A stretch of 5,817 nt of DNA from positions 1 through 5,817 of the forward strand of contig JAPYWY010000112.1 of assembly GCA_028276125.1 (NCBI GenBank). The letters are read 5' to 3'. Shown piece after piece: positions 1 through 5,586 of this stretch. Made by a program: the position numbers and the translations under genes. Within the stretch, counting starts at the first letter, position 1; each line of letters opens with the position of its first letter. This DNA is from Pseudothermotoga sp. Its GTDB lineage: Bacteria > Thermotogota > Thermotogae > Thermotogales > DSM-5069. Under the pieces are notes generated by a model that saw nothing but the letters and a program-made list of their open reading frames with translations, did no database searches and was not told the origin of the DNA.

Positions 1-1003
1 TCAGCGCCCAACCCGTGCCACCGATCACGAACAACAACAGAAAAGGTTTGACTATTGCATCACCGCTGGTCACTGAGGCAACCAAAGTCCCTGTGAATAG
101 GCATGCAGCCGTGATTATGAGTCCCAGAATTATCGATCTTTTTCTGCCAATCCTCGCACCTATATAACCTGCGGGGACTGCGAAAAGCATGAAAGCCAGC
201 GACAACACTCCGAGCATGCCCGTGGCGATCTGTTCAGGCAGTTTCAGATAGAATTTCGCATAACTCGTAAAGAACGTTTCAAGCGCGTTGAAACCGGTGA
301 ACCAGATGAAAATAGACACGAGCATGAATAACAAACTCTTTTCCTTGGACAAGACCACCTCTTTGAGGTTTTCAAGCAACTCCGCATGACTTTTTTTGAA
401 CGTCTCCTTGACCGATAATTCGCTCTTCACAGCTTTAAAAGCAGGCTCTTTCACGAACAAAATCACAAGCGTGTTTGACAAGAGCAACAAAACAGATCCC
501 ACGAAGAAAGGAAGCACTGGCGATGTTTCGTACAGGAACCTGCCGGAAAGATAAGCGAGCATCGCACCAAGACCACCCATGAAGTTGATGATCCCGTTGG
601 CCTGACTTCTGAACTGCGAAGGTGTCGTGTCAGGCATCAGGGCGATCAAGGGGGATCGGAAAAGTGCCATGGCGAAGTTCATGATAATGATGCTGAACGT
701 GACGGCCAAAAAGTTGTGTTTCGTCCAGAAAGTTGGTATCAAAAAGAAGAAAAACGCTGCCAGCGGGGCTCCGATCAGAATGTAGGGTTTCCTTTTTCCC
801 AGTCTTGTCACCGTCTGATCGCTCAGCGCACCAACGTAGGGTGAGAGCACGAGTGCCAAGATGTTGTCTATGGTCATGTATGCACCAACGACGAAGGATG
901 AGAGGCCAAAGGATTTCAGAAATATTGGAACGTATGCGTTGTACAAAGGCCAAATTGTGTTTATACCGAAGAAGCCAAAGCCGAGCAACCAGAGTTTCAT
1001 CAT
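1..1003 (-). CDS. MFS transporter (GPH/SLC45-like), 3' end outside window
   Basis: Integral membrane secondary transporter of the major facilitator superfamily; the substrate cannot be read from sequence. The minus-strand frame is open for 334 codons from ATG 1003 (a second ATG follows at 1000) and leaves the window at position 1 without a stop. The N-terminus (MMKLWLLGFGFFGINTIWPL) begins the first membrane helix. A classic cytoplasmic loop-2/3 motif, GALSDQTVTRLGKRKPY, lies at about residues 56-72, and LMPDTTPSQFRSQANG at about 116-131 resembles the sugar/cation-symporter (GPH/SLC45) branch. A charged central loop rich in K and E (about 190-225) separates the two halves, and GARIGRKRS in the C-terminal half repeats the loop signature. 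Family members are usually 420-450 residues, so roughly the last 100 are missing. The start lies 3 bases after the stop of the upstream hydrolase gene, implying one transcript and probable translational coupling. Family call firm, substrate unknown. Confidence 0.88.
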   Translation of the reverse strand, partial: MMKLWLLGFGFFGINTIWPLYNAYVPIFLKSFGLSSFVVGAYMTIDNILALVLSPYVGALSDQTVTRLGKRKPYILIGAPLAAFFFFLIPTFWTKHNFLAVTFSIIIMNFAMALFRSPLIALMPDTTPSQFRSQANGIINFMGGLGAMLAYLSGRFLYETSPVLPFFVGSVLLLLSNTLVILFVKEPAFKAVKSELSVKETFKKSHAELLENLKEVVLSKEKSLLFMLVSIFIWFTGFNALETFFTSYAKFYLKLPEQIATGMLGVLSLAFMLFAVPAGYIGARIGRKRSIILGLIITAACLFTGTLVASVTSGDAIVKPFLLLFVIGGTGWAL

Positions 1004-1006
1004 GGC

Positions 1007-1753
1007 TCACACGATCGCTCGATCCAAATCTTCCGGGACAATGACCCTGCCACTGAAAATCTCTTCAGCCTTCCGTGTAAGTTCACACAGGTGTTCTTCC
1101 AGTTGTGGTCCGAGGTGAACCAGACACAGATTCTTAACCCCCGCTTGCTTCGCGATCCGTGCGGCATCCTCCACACAGCTGTGACCTTCCTTCTTGCCCG
1201 TCACGATTTCAGCACACGTGGCTTCGTGTACAAGCAAGTCCACACCTTTCGCTCGTTCAACCACTTCTTCGCACGGCTCTGTGTCGCTCGTGTACACAAT
1301 GCACACGCTGGAGGTTGAAAACTTGAGGCCAAAGTTAGGAACACTGTGTTTCACGGGGAATGTCTCAATCCTCAAGGAATCTTCGAACAGAACATGATTC
1401 TCTTGAAGTGGTATCAGATCCAGGGGAAAATCTTCACGGATCAAACCGTACGTGCTCAAAAGCTGTCTCATCTCAAGGAAGAAATCTTCGTTGATGAACA
1501 GCTTGATTCGTTCTTTCTTATTGGAAAGTCTGAGCATCTCCAGCAGGGATGGCAAACCATAAGCATGGTCAACGTGTCTGTGCGTGATGATTATCGTGCG
1601 AAGCTTCAATGGATTGTACCCCGCCTTGATCATCTTGCCGAACACATTTCCAGGACAATCGATGAGCACATCATCAATTAGAAGTGATGTGTTGTCCCTA
1701 TTTTTGCTCGAAACTGCCGCGGAAGTTCCAAGGAAAACGATCCTCAACGACAT
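1007..1753 (-). CDS. RNase Z-like metallo-beta-lactamase-fold hydrolase
   Basis: Predicted soluble two-metal hydrolase of 248 residues. From ATG 1753 the start is MSLRIVFLGTSAAVSSK, the usual first strand of RNase Z-type MBL proteins. The metal-binding signature THRHVDH gives His58, His60, Asp62 and His63. Further likely ligands are His136 (VKHSVPNFG), Asp157 (YTSDTEP) and His213 (LVHLGP). HEAT at about 176-179 and GHSCVEDAARIAKQAGVK at about 190-207 match the RNase Z/arylsulfatase-like branch. The usual HFSxRY end of true RNase Z is replaced by HLGPQL and the protein is shorter than standard RNase Z (about 280-310), so tRNA 3' processing is not assured; a phosphodiesterase or other esterase role is possible. 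The frame is open back to TTG 1780, but that start has no ribosome site and overlaps the putative -10 box, so ATG 1753 (or GTG 1756) is preferred. It is the first gene of a unit with the MFS gene. Confidence 0.85.
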   Translation of the reverse strand: MSLRIVFLGTSAAVSSKNRDNTSLLIDDVLIDCPGNVFGKMIKAGYNPLKLRTIIITHRHVDHAYGLPSLLEMLRLSNKKERIKLFINEDFFLEMRQLLSTYGLIREDFPLDLIPLQENHVLFEDSLRIETFPVKHSVPNFGLKFSTSSVCIVYTSDTEPCEEVVERAKGVDLLVHEATCAEIVTGKKEGHSCVEDAARIAKQAGVKNLCLVHLGPQLEEHLCELTRKAEEIFSGRVIVPEDLDRAIV

Positions 1754-1765
1754 CACCCGAAGTGG

Positions 1766-1771
1766 ATTATA
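1766..1771 (-). promoter_or_regulatory. putative -10 box for the hydrolase-MFS unit
   Basis: On the minus strand a perfect TATAAT lies 12 bases upstream of ATG 1753. Transcription would begin around 1759, leaving only about six bases before the ATG, so the message would be nearly leaderless with at most GGGTG as ribosome site. No good -35 box is seen: the 16-17 base spacing gives TTCTTG or ATTCTT. The location between divergent genes supports it; the weak -35 counts against it. Confidence 0.4.
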
Positions 1772-1820
1772 ACCCAGCAAGGCTGCACAAGAATCTCATC
1801 ACTCGTTGGAATGGAATGGA

Positions 1821-1828
1821 TATAAAAT
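1821..1828 (+). promoter_or_regulatory. putative -10 region for the flavoprotein gene
   Basis: TATAAAAT lies 36 bases upstream of ATG 1864 in the divergent intergenic region. No convincing -35 hexamer sits 16-18 bases upstream. The position fits a short leader that contains the strong ribosome site at 1852-1859. Weak call. Confidence 0.3.
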
Positions 1829-1851
1829 GTGGTGAATCTCAAATTTCTTCT

Positions 1852-1859
1852 GGAGGTGA
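1852..1859 (+). promoter_or_regulatory. ribosome binding site fixing the flavoprotein start
   Basis: GGAGGTGA is a near-perfect anti-16S match whose GGAGG core ends 7 bases before ATG 1864. It fixes the ancestral start even though the reading frame breaks 18 codons later, and shows that the start region itself has not decayed. Confidence 0.75.
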
Positions 1860-1863
1860 CAGA

Positions 1864-3196
1864 ATGAAGTACGACGTCGTGGTCGTTGGTGGAGGGCCTG
1901 CCGGATTGGTCGCGCCCTGACTAGCAAGAAGTTTTACAAGGACAAGAAGGTGCTCGTGATCAAAAAGACAGAGAAAGAACGGTCCCGCGCGGTGTTCCCT
2001 ATGTCTTTCACACACTTGGTAGTGTCGAGAATGACTTCATGGGAGTGGAATAAAGATTCCAAAAAGCAGGAATCGACCTGCTGATCGATGAAGTCATCGG
2101 CGGTGACATGGATCAAAAGAGGATCGTCACTAAAACAGGAAAAGAGATCATTTATGAGAAACTCATTCTCGCAACCGGTTCAATCCCGACAGTTCCCAAA
2201 ATCGCTGGGGCAGACCTTCCGAACGTTTTCACGATCTCTAAGGACGCAAAATATCTGAGCTCAGTGCTCGAGAAGACGAGAACCTGTGGAAACATCGTCA
2301 TCATCGTTGGTGGGTTCATAGGCGTCGAGGTAGCCGACGAACTGAAGCGAGCCGGAAAGAACGTAACGATCGTGGAGATCATGGACAGCCTACTGCCAAT
2401 ATCTTTCGATCCAGATTTTGGAGAGCTGGCACGCAAAGAAATCGAAGCAGAAAATTTAAAAGTCTACACCAGCAGGAAAGTTGTGGAAATCTACGGTTCG
2501 AAATCCGTCGAGGGCGTAAAGCTGGACAATGGAGAAAACATACCCGCGGACGCCGTCATACTGGCTACGGATTACAAACCCAACAGAGATCTTGCCCAGC
2601 AACTGGGTCTGAAAATCGCAGAGCATGATTTCATGAAAACAGATGAATATATGAGAACTTCCAGGCCAGACGTCTTCGCGGCAGGTGATTGTGTACAGCA
2701 CAGAGATCTTCTGACTGGCAAGCCTTCAAGGCTCATGCTCGCCTCGGCCGCCGTTTTCGATGCGAGGATCGCGGTGTCCAATTTGTATGGACTGAAGGTC
2801 ATCAGAACCAACAAAGGTTCGTTGAATGCGTACTGCACCCTCATAAGACACAAAGCGTTCGGTTCTGTGGGAATAACAGAAAGGACCGCGAAAGAAGCAG
2901 GGTTCGAAATCGTCGTTGGTAGGGCCGAAGGCATCGACAGACACCCGGGTAAGTTTGGCAATACGAGCAAACTCATTGTGAAACTCCTATTCTCCAAGGA
3001 CAGTAGAATCCTGCTCGGGGCACAGATCTACGGTGGAAAAAGCGTTGGAGGAATCGTGAATATAGTGAGCCTCGGAATTCAAAAGGGTATAACCGCAAAC
3101 GATTTGTTCACCATGCAAATAGGAACCCACCCGCTTCTGACCTCTGCCCCCACATCCTATCCTCTCACAATCGCAGCAGAGCAAGTTTTGTGTTGA
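1864..3196 (+). pseudogene. broken FAD/NAD disulfide-reductase-like flavoprotein (CoA-disulfide reductase/NADH oxidase type)
   Basis: An intact relative would be a cytoplasmic FAD enzyme using NAD(P)H to reduce a disulfide, peroxide or oxygen through one active Cys. The FAD motif GGGPAG (residues 9-14) follows ATG 1864. The frame then breaks: one base is lost near 1912-1917, another near 1978-1982, and TAA at 2051-2053 is an in-frame stop (codon 64). Restoring two bases gives 445 codons including the stop, right for the family (about 440-450 residues). The expected VPCGIPY active site reads VPRGVPY: TGC became CGC at 1988-1990, removing Cys43. The NAD-binding GGGFIG reads VGGFIG (Val149, 2306-2308), and the usual Gly of LATG.KPN is Asp237 (2570-2572). 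The rest is well kept: LATGS, RTSRPDVFAAGDC, RHP and the dimerisation tail GTHPLLTSAPTSYPL. From ATG 2108 a 362-codon frame stays open, but a product from it would lack the FAD Rossmann strand and active site. Pseudogene call is strong unless the indels are sequencing errors; the exact substrate is uncertain. Confidence 0.85.
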
Positions 3197-3214
3197 GAAT
3201 TCTTTCACAAGACG

Positions 3215-3242
3215 ACACCCTTCTATAGGAGGGGCGTTTTCT
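3215..3242 (+). terminator. intrinsic terminator after the flavoprotein gene
   Basis: Arms 3215-3223 (ACACCCTTC) and 3229-3237 (GAGGGGCGT) pair over nine positions, with one A-C mismatch and one G-U pair, around a five-base loop, followed by TTTTCT. It begins 18 bases after the stop at 3196. On the opposite strand the same hairpin lies directly after the stop of the possible convergent remnant (3245), so it might once have served both sides, although that side lacks a good T run. Confidence 0.65.
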
Positions 3243-3244
3243 GA

Positions 3245-3370
3245 TCATCTTGCACACTCTACGAGAAACAGGACGATTCTGTTTCGAGTTTCTTCTTCGA
3301 GATACTTGACCAGCTGTTCAACATGTGGTGTGGATCTGATTGACCCCTTGGCCAAGAAGGTGGAAACTGT
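3245..3370 (-). pseudogene. possible C-terminal remnant of an unidentified convergent gene
   Basis: The minus strand has a 41-codon open stretch ending in TGA (3247-3245). Its translation looks protein-like near the end: STPHVEQLVKYLEEE followed by TRNRIVLFLVECAR, an amphipathic helix then a hydrophobic strand. It has no ATG, GTG or ribosome site and meets an in-frame stop just upstream (around 3371), where the ABC ATPase start region begins on the other strand. Ending right beside the terminator hairpin fits an old convergent gene whose 5' part was lost. I do not recognise the family, and a 41-codon open frame can arise by chance, so this is weak. Confidence 0.25.
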
Positions 3371-3372
3371 CT

Positions 3373-3572
3373 GTCATAGAAGCCAAGAACTTGTGCAAGT
3401 ACTATGGAAAGCACAAGGGAATAGTTTACATTAGTTTCTCCGTCAAGGAAGGGGAGATCTTCAGCTTCATAGGTCCAAACGGTGCAGGAAAAACCACAAC
3501 TATAAGGATTCTCCTCGGTTTGATCTTCCCAACCTCTAAGCTTGCGAGGATCTTTGGTAAAGAGTGCACAAG
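3373..3572 (+). pseudogene. ABC transporter ATPase, N-terminal fragment
   Basis: This is the start of an ABC exporter ATPase (ABC-2/drug-efflux type), normally about 300 residues; only about 65 remain. The line IEAKNLCKYYGKHKGI, an A-loop Tyr near residue 10-11, and Walker A GPNGAGKTT (residues 34-42) followed by TIRILLGLIFPTS and ARIFGKE are typical. The Q-loop, LSGGQ signature, Walker B and H-loop are all absent; the frame ends at TGA 3592-3594 inside sequence that appears to belong to the permease. A ribosome site (AGAAGGTGG, 3355-3363) precedes codon 3373, but that codon is GTC rather than GTG or ATG, so even the start may be mutated. The right boundary is approximate. It could not hydrolyse ATP. 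Identity is very clear; non-function is certain from the missing domains. Confidence 0.85.
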
Positions 3573-3757
3573 GGAACGTCACAGTTCTTGCTGAGCGCCA
3601 GGACAGTACCACCTCGTTCAGCATTGGGATGACTTTCGTGCTGTACATTCTTGCGATGGCAAGTAAGCTCACGGAGAAGCTCGAGTTCTTGAAATATCTA
3701 CTTGCGCTGGTTCTTTCTTCGCTTTGCTTTTACTCGAAAAAGGACATCTATCTGTGA
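3573..3757 (+). pseudogene. ABC-2 type permease, C-terminal fragment
   Basis: This is the remnant of the membrane partner of the ATPase fragment. Two short stretches look permease-like: GTSQFLLSA (frame starting 3573) and, after a frame change near 3597-3615, SFSIGMTFVLYILAMASK, LTEKLEFLKYL and the end YSKKDIYL before TGA 3755-3757. ABC-2 permeases of this kind typically end with a hydrophobic helix followed by a KKDI- or RRDI-type tail. The usual SPF.YF segment expected after FLKYL is missing, and LALVLSSLCF follows directly, suggesting a further in-frame deletion near 3700. Most of the expected 250-300 residues and all but one or two helices are gone. The exact start is uncertain. It lies 13 bases before the TetR start, as expected of one former operon. 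Confidence 0.6.
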
Positions 3758-3770
3758 AGAGGGTGGTGCA

Positions 3771-4374
3771 GTGCACGAAGTCGTCGAGCGAATCCTGAAG
3801 GCCTCCATAGAGGAATTCGCGGAAAAAGGCTACGCAGCCGCCTCGACCAATTCGATCGCTAAGAAAGCAAAGGTGGCGAAAGGTTTGCTGTTTCATTATT
3901 TCAAGAGCAAGGAAAATCTGTACATCGAATGCTACAAGCACGTTCTTTCCTGGTCTAAGAAAAAATTTGAAGAGTTCGCCAAACAAGTAAAAAAAACGAG
4001 GACTTTTTCGAATTCATCAAGAAATGGACTTGCAGAAGATCACTCTGGCAATCGAGAATCCCGTCTATTCGAAGTTCCTCCTCACAGTAACGAATCTTCC
4101 TCCAAAGCCTCGCGCGATAGTACAGAGCATGATCAGGGAAGTTTTCGCGGATTCATCAGGGATTTTGCTTGAGAAGATCAAATCCGTGAAATTAAGACGA
4201 GGCATCAGTGAGGAAGATGCTTTAAAATTTATCATGGCAGTTTTCGACGGTGCAGCTAACAGTTATCTGGACCAATATCGAGACAAACCCGAGGAACTTT
4301 TGAACAACCTGGAGAAAATCATGGCCGAATCGGACGAGTTACTGGATCTGATAAAATTTGGTATCCTTGACTGA
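3771..4374 (+). pseudogene. TetR-family transcriptional regulator, frameshifted
   Basis: An intact version would be a dimeric DNA-binding repressor, probably of the adjacent ABC exporter. From GTG 3771 the protein begins HEVVERILKASIEEFAEKGY, then the helix-turn-helix TNSIAKKAKVAKGLLFHYF (residues 26-44) and KSKENLY, all classic TetR. The frame breaks twice: one A is missing from the run at 3989-3996 (eight A, nine needed to read KKNEDFFEFIKKW), and one base near 4028-4031 (ACTTG for ACTTTG) before LQKITLAIENPVYSKFL. The ligand-binding half continues open to TGA 4372-4374, ending LLDLIKFGILD. Restoring two bases gives 202 codons including the stop, a normal TetR length. GAGGGTG at 3759-3765 is the ribosome site that favours this GTG over the upstream open frame from 3702, which overlaps the permease tail. 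As it stands translation would yield the DNA-binding domain plus an aberrant tail ending at 4172. Confidence 0.85.
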
Positions 4375-4379
4375 GAATC

Positions 4380-4390
4380 GCAATAATTGC
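4380..4390 (+). repeat. short inverted repeat before the reductase gene
   Basis: GCAATAATTGC has perfect 5-base arms around a central A. It lies between the TetR stop and the ribosome site of the aldo/keto reductase. It is too short and lacks a T run for a terminator; a small operator is possible but unproven. Confidence 0.25.
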
Positions 4391-4392
4391 AC

Positions 4393-4401
4393 GGGGAGGT
4401 G
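4393..4401 (+). promoter_or_regulatory. ribosome binding site deciding the reductase start
   Basis: GGGGAGGTG gives a GGAGG core at 4395-4399. It is 7 bases from ATG 4407 but only one base from the in-frame GTG 4401, so the ATG is the true start. Confidence 0.75.
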
Positions 4402-4406
4402 TGAAG

Positions 4407-5546
4407 ATGCAATACAGAAGCTTCAAAAACGTGCGCTGTTCCATCTTGGGTTTCGGAGCGATGAGATTGCCCACGCTCAACAACGATGATTCCCAAATCG
4501 ACGAAGATAAGGCTATAGAAATGATCAGATACGCGATCGATCATGGCGTTAATTACGTTGACACCGCGTATCCGTACCACAGGGGAAAGAGTGAGATACT
4601 CGTTGGAAAAGCGTTGAAAGATGGTTACAGAGAGAAGGCTTTCCTCGCCACGAAGTCCCCTGTCTGGCAGGTGGAAAAGCACGATGACTTCTACAAGTTC
4701 CTCGATGAACAGCTTAAAAAGCTTCAGACCAATCATATCGATATGTACCTGATGCACGCTTTGAGTGAAGAGAGATGGGAAAAAATCAAAAGCCTGAGGT
4801 TCGACAAATTCTTCGAACGAGCGAAGACAGAGGGAAAGGTTAGATTCGCGGGCTTTTCCTTCCACGACAAATACCCCATCTTCAAAAGGATCATTGACGA
4901 ATACGACGGTTGGGATTTCTGTCAAATTCAACTGAACTACATGGACGTGAACTACCAAGCTGGCTTGAGGGGCCTGAAGTACGCAAGTTCAAAGGGCTTA
5001 CCCATCGTGATAATGGAACCGCTCAAGGGTGGAAAGCTCGCAAGATTACCAGAGAAGGCGATGAACGTTCTCAGAAGGAGCGGAAAGAACTGGTCCGCAG
5101 TGGAATGGAGCTTGAGATGGCTTGCGAATTTTCCAGAGGTAGCTGTCATTCTGAGCGGTATGAGCACTTTCGAGCAGGTGAAAGAGAACGTCGAGATAGC
5201 AGAACGTTTAGCGCCAAACAATCTGACGAAAGAGGAACTTCACCTCATAGATGAGCTGAGAAAAACTCTGCAGTCTTACGTGGTGATAAACTGCACCGAG
5301 TGCGGTTATTGCATGCCATGTCCCCATGGTGTGGATATCCCTGCGAACTTCAGGTTGTACAACGAAGCGATCATGTTCGAAAACTTCGAAATGGCGAAAG
5401 GTGAGTATCGCTGGTTCAGCAGCCAGAAAATTTCTGCGGCCTTCTGCACGGAATGTGGTGAGTGTCTCAGTAAGTGTCCACAGAATCTGCAGATTCCGAC
5501 ATTGATGAAGAAGATCCACAGAGAGCTGTCAGACGAAGGACGATAG
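4407..5546 (+). CDS. aldo/keto reductase with C-terminal dicluster [4Fe-4S] domain
   Basis: Predicted cytoplasmic oxidoreductase of 379 residues, the COG1453 type in which an aldo/keto reductase barrel is fused to a ferredoxin-like tail. The catalytic tetrad is visible: Asp52 and Tyr57 in NYVDTAYPYHRG, Lys83 in LATKSP, and His117 in MYLMHAL. GFGAMRLP near residues 15-22 is the usual N-terminal motif, and the barrel runs through IVIMEPLKGGKLA and VILSGMSTFEQV. The tail holds two cysteine motifs: C296, C299, C302, C305 (CTECGYCMPCP) and C347, C350, C353, C357 (CTECGECLSKCP), each followed by a Pro, fitting two cubane clusters. Such fusions suggest electron exchange with ferredoxin as well as NAD(P)H; substrates are largely unassigned. 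The gene begins 32 bases after the TetR stop with no terminator between, so it may have shared the exporter-regulator transcript. Length and all key residues are normal, in sharp contrast to its broken upstream neighbours. Confidence 0.93.
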   Translation: MQYRSFKNVRCSILGFGAMRLPTLNNDDSQIDEDKAIEMIRYAIDHGVNYVDTAYPYHRGKSEILVGKALKDGYREKAFLATKSPVWQVEKHDDFYKFLDEQLKKLQTNHIDMYLMHALSEERWEKIKSLRFDKFFERAKTEGKVRFAGFSFHDKYPIFKRIIDEYDGWDFCQIQLNYMDVNYQAGLRGLKYASSKGLPIVIMEPLKGGKLARLPEKAMNVLRRSGKNWSAVEWSLRWLANFPEVAVILSGMSTFEQVKENVEIAERLAPNNLTKEELHLIDELRKTLQSYVVINCTECGYCMPCPHGVDIPANFRLYNEAIMFENFEMAKGEYRWFSSQKISAAFCTECGECLSKCPQNLQIPTLMKKIHRELSDEGR

Positions 5547-5572
5547 AGTTGTTCCGATTGATCCGCTTTCGG

Positions 5573-5586
5573 GCTCAGACCTGAGC
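5573..5586. repeat. small hairpin between convergent gene ends
   Basis: GCTCAG and CTGAGC form a perfect six-base inverted repeat around AC, covering the stop of the minus-strand gene and lying 26 bases after the reductase stop. There is no T run on either strand, so it is at best a weak or factor-assisted terminator. Confidence 0.3.

Noticed and set aside
630..1010. 126-codon minus-strand frame starting just before the MFS start
   Set aside because: It is a shadow in another frame of the MFS gene; the MFS frame has membrane helices and loop motifs, this one is rich in Arg and His.
1012..1024. Palindromic CGATCGCTCGATC at the end of the hydrolase gene
   Set aside because: It is within well-supported coding sequence, is short and has no T run.
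1346..1681. 111-codon plus-strand frame inside the hydrolase gene
   Set aside because: Antisense shadow of the metallo-hydrolase with all its metal motifs on the minus strand.
3347..3356. Palindrome CTTGGCCAAG upstream of the ABC ATPase, considered as a TetR operator
   Set aside because: Ten bases is short for a TetR operator, there is no promoter around it, and no second copy was seen; it may be chance.
3259..3672. 137-codon minus-strand frame across the ABC fragments
   Set aside because: It is opposite the clear Walker A coding sequence and has no family-like features; it only partly overlaps, in another frame, the possible remnant at 3245-3370.
3395..3757. Idea that the ATPase-permease joint is a functional fusion gene
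   Set aside because: All ATPase motifs after Walker A are missing, the two parts are in different frames, and there is a stop at 3592-3594.
4367..4372. TTGACT at the TetR 3' end as a -35 box for the reductase
   Set aside because: No -10 hexamer lies 15-19 bases downstream; that position falls on the ribosome site.
4263..4958. 231-codon open frame on the minus strand
   Set aside because: It lies opposite the reductase and the TetR 3' end, whose products carry clear family motifs; its translation shows no recognisable motif and it has no ribosome site.
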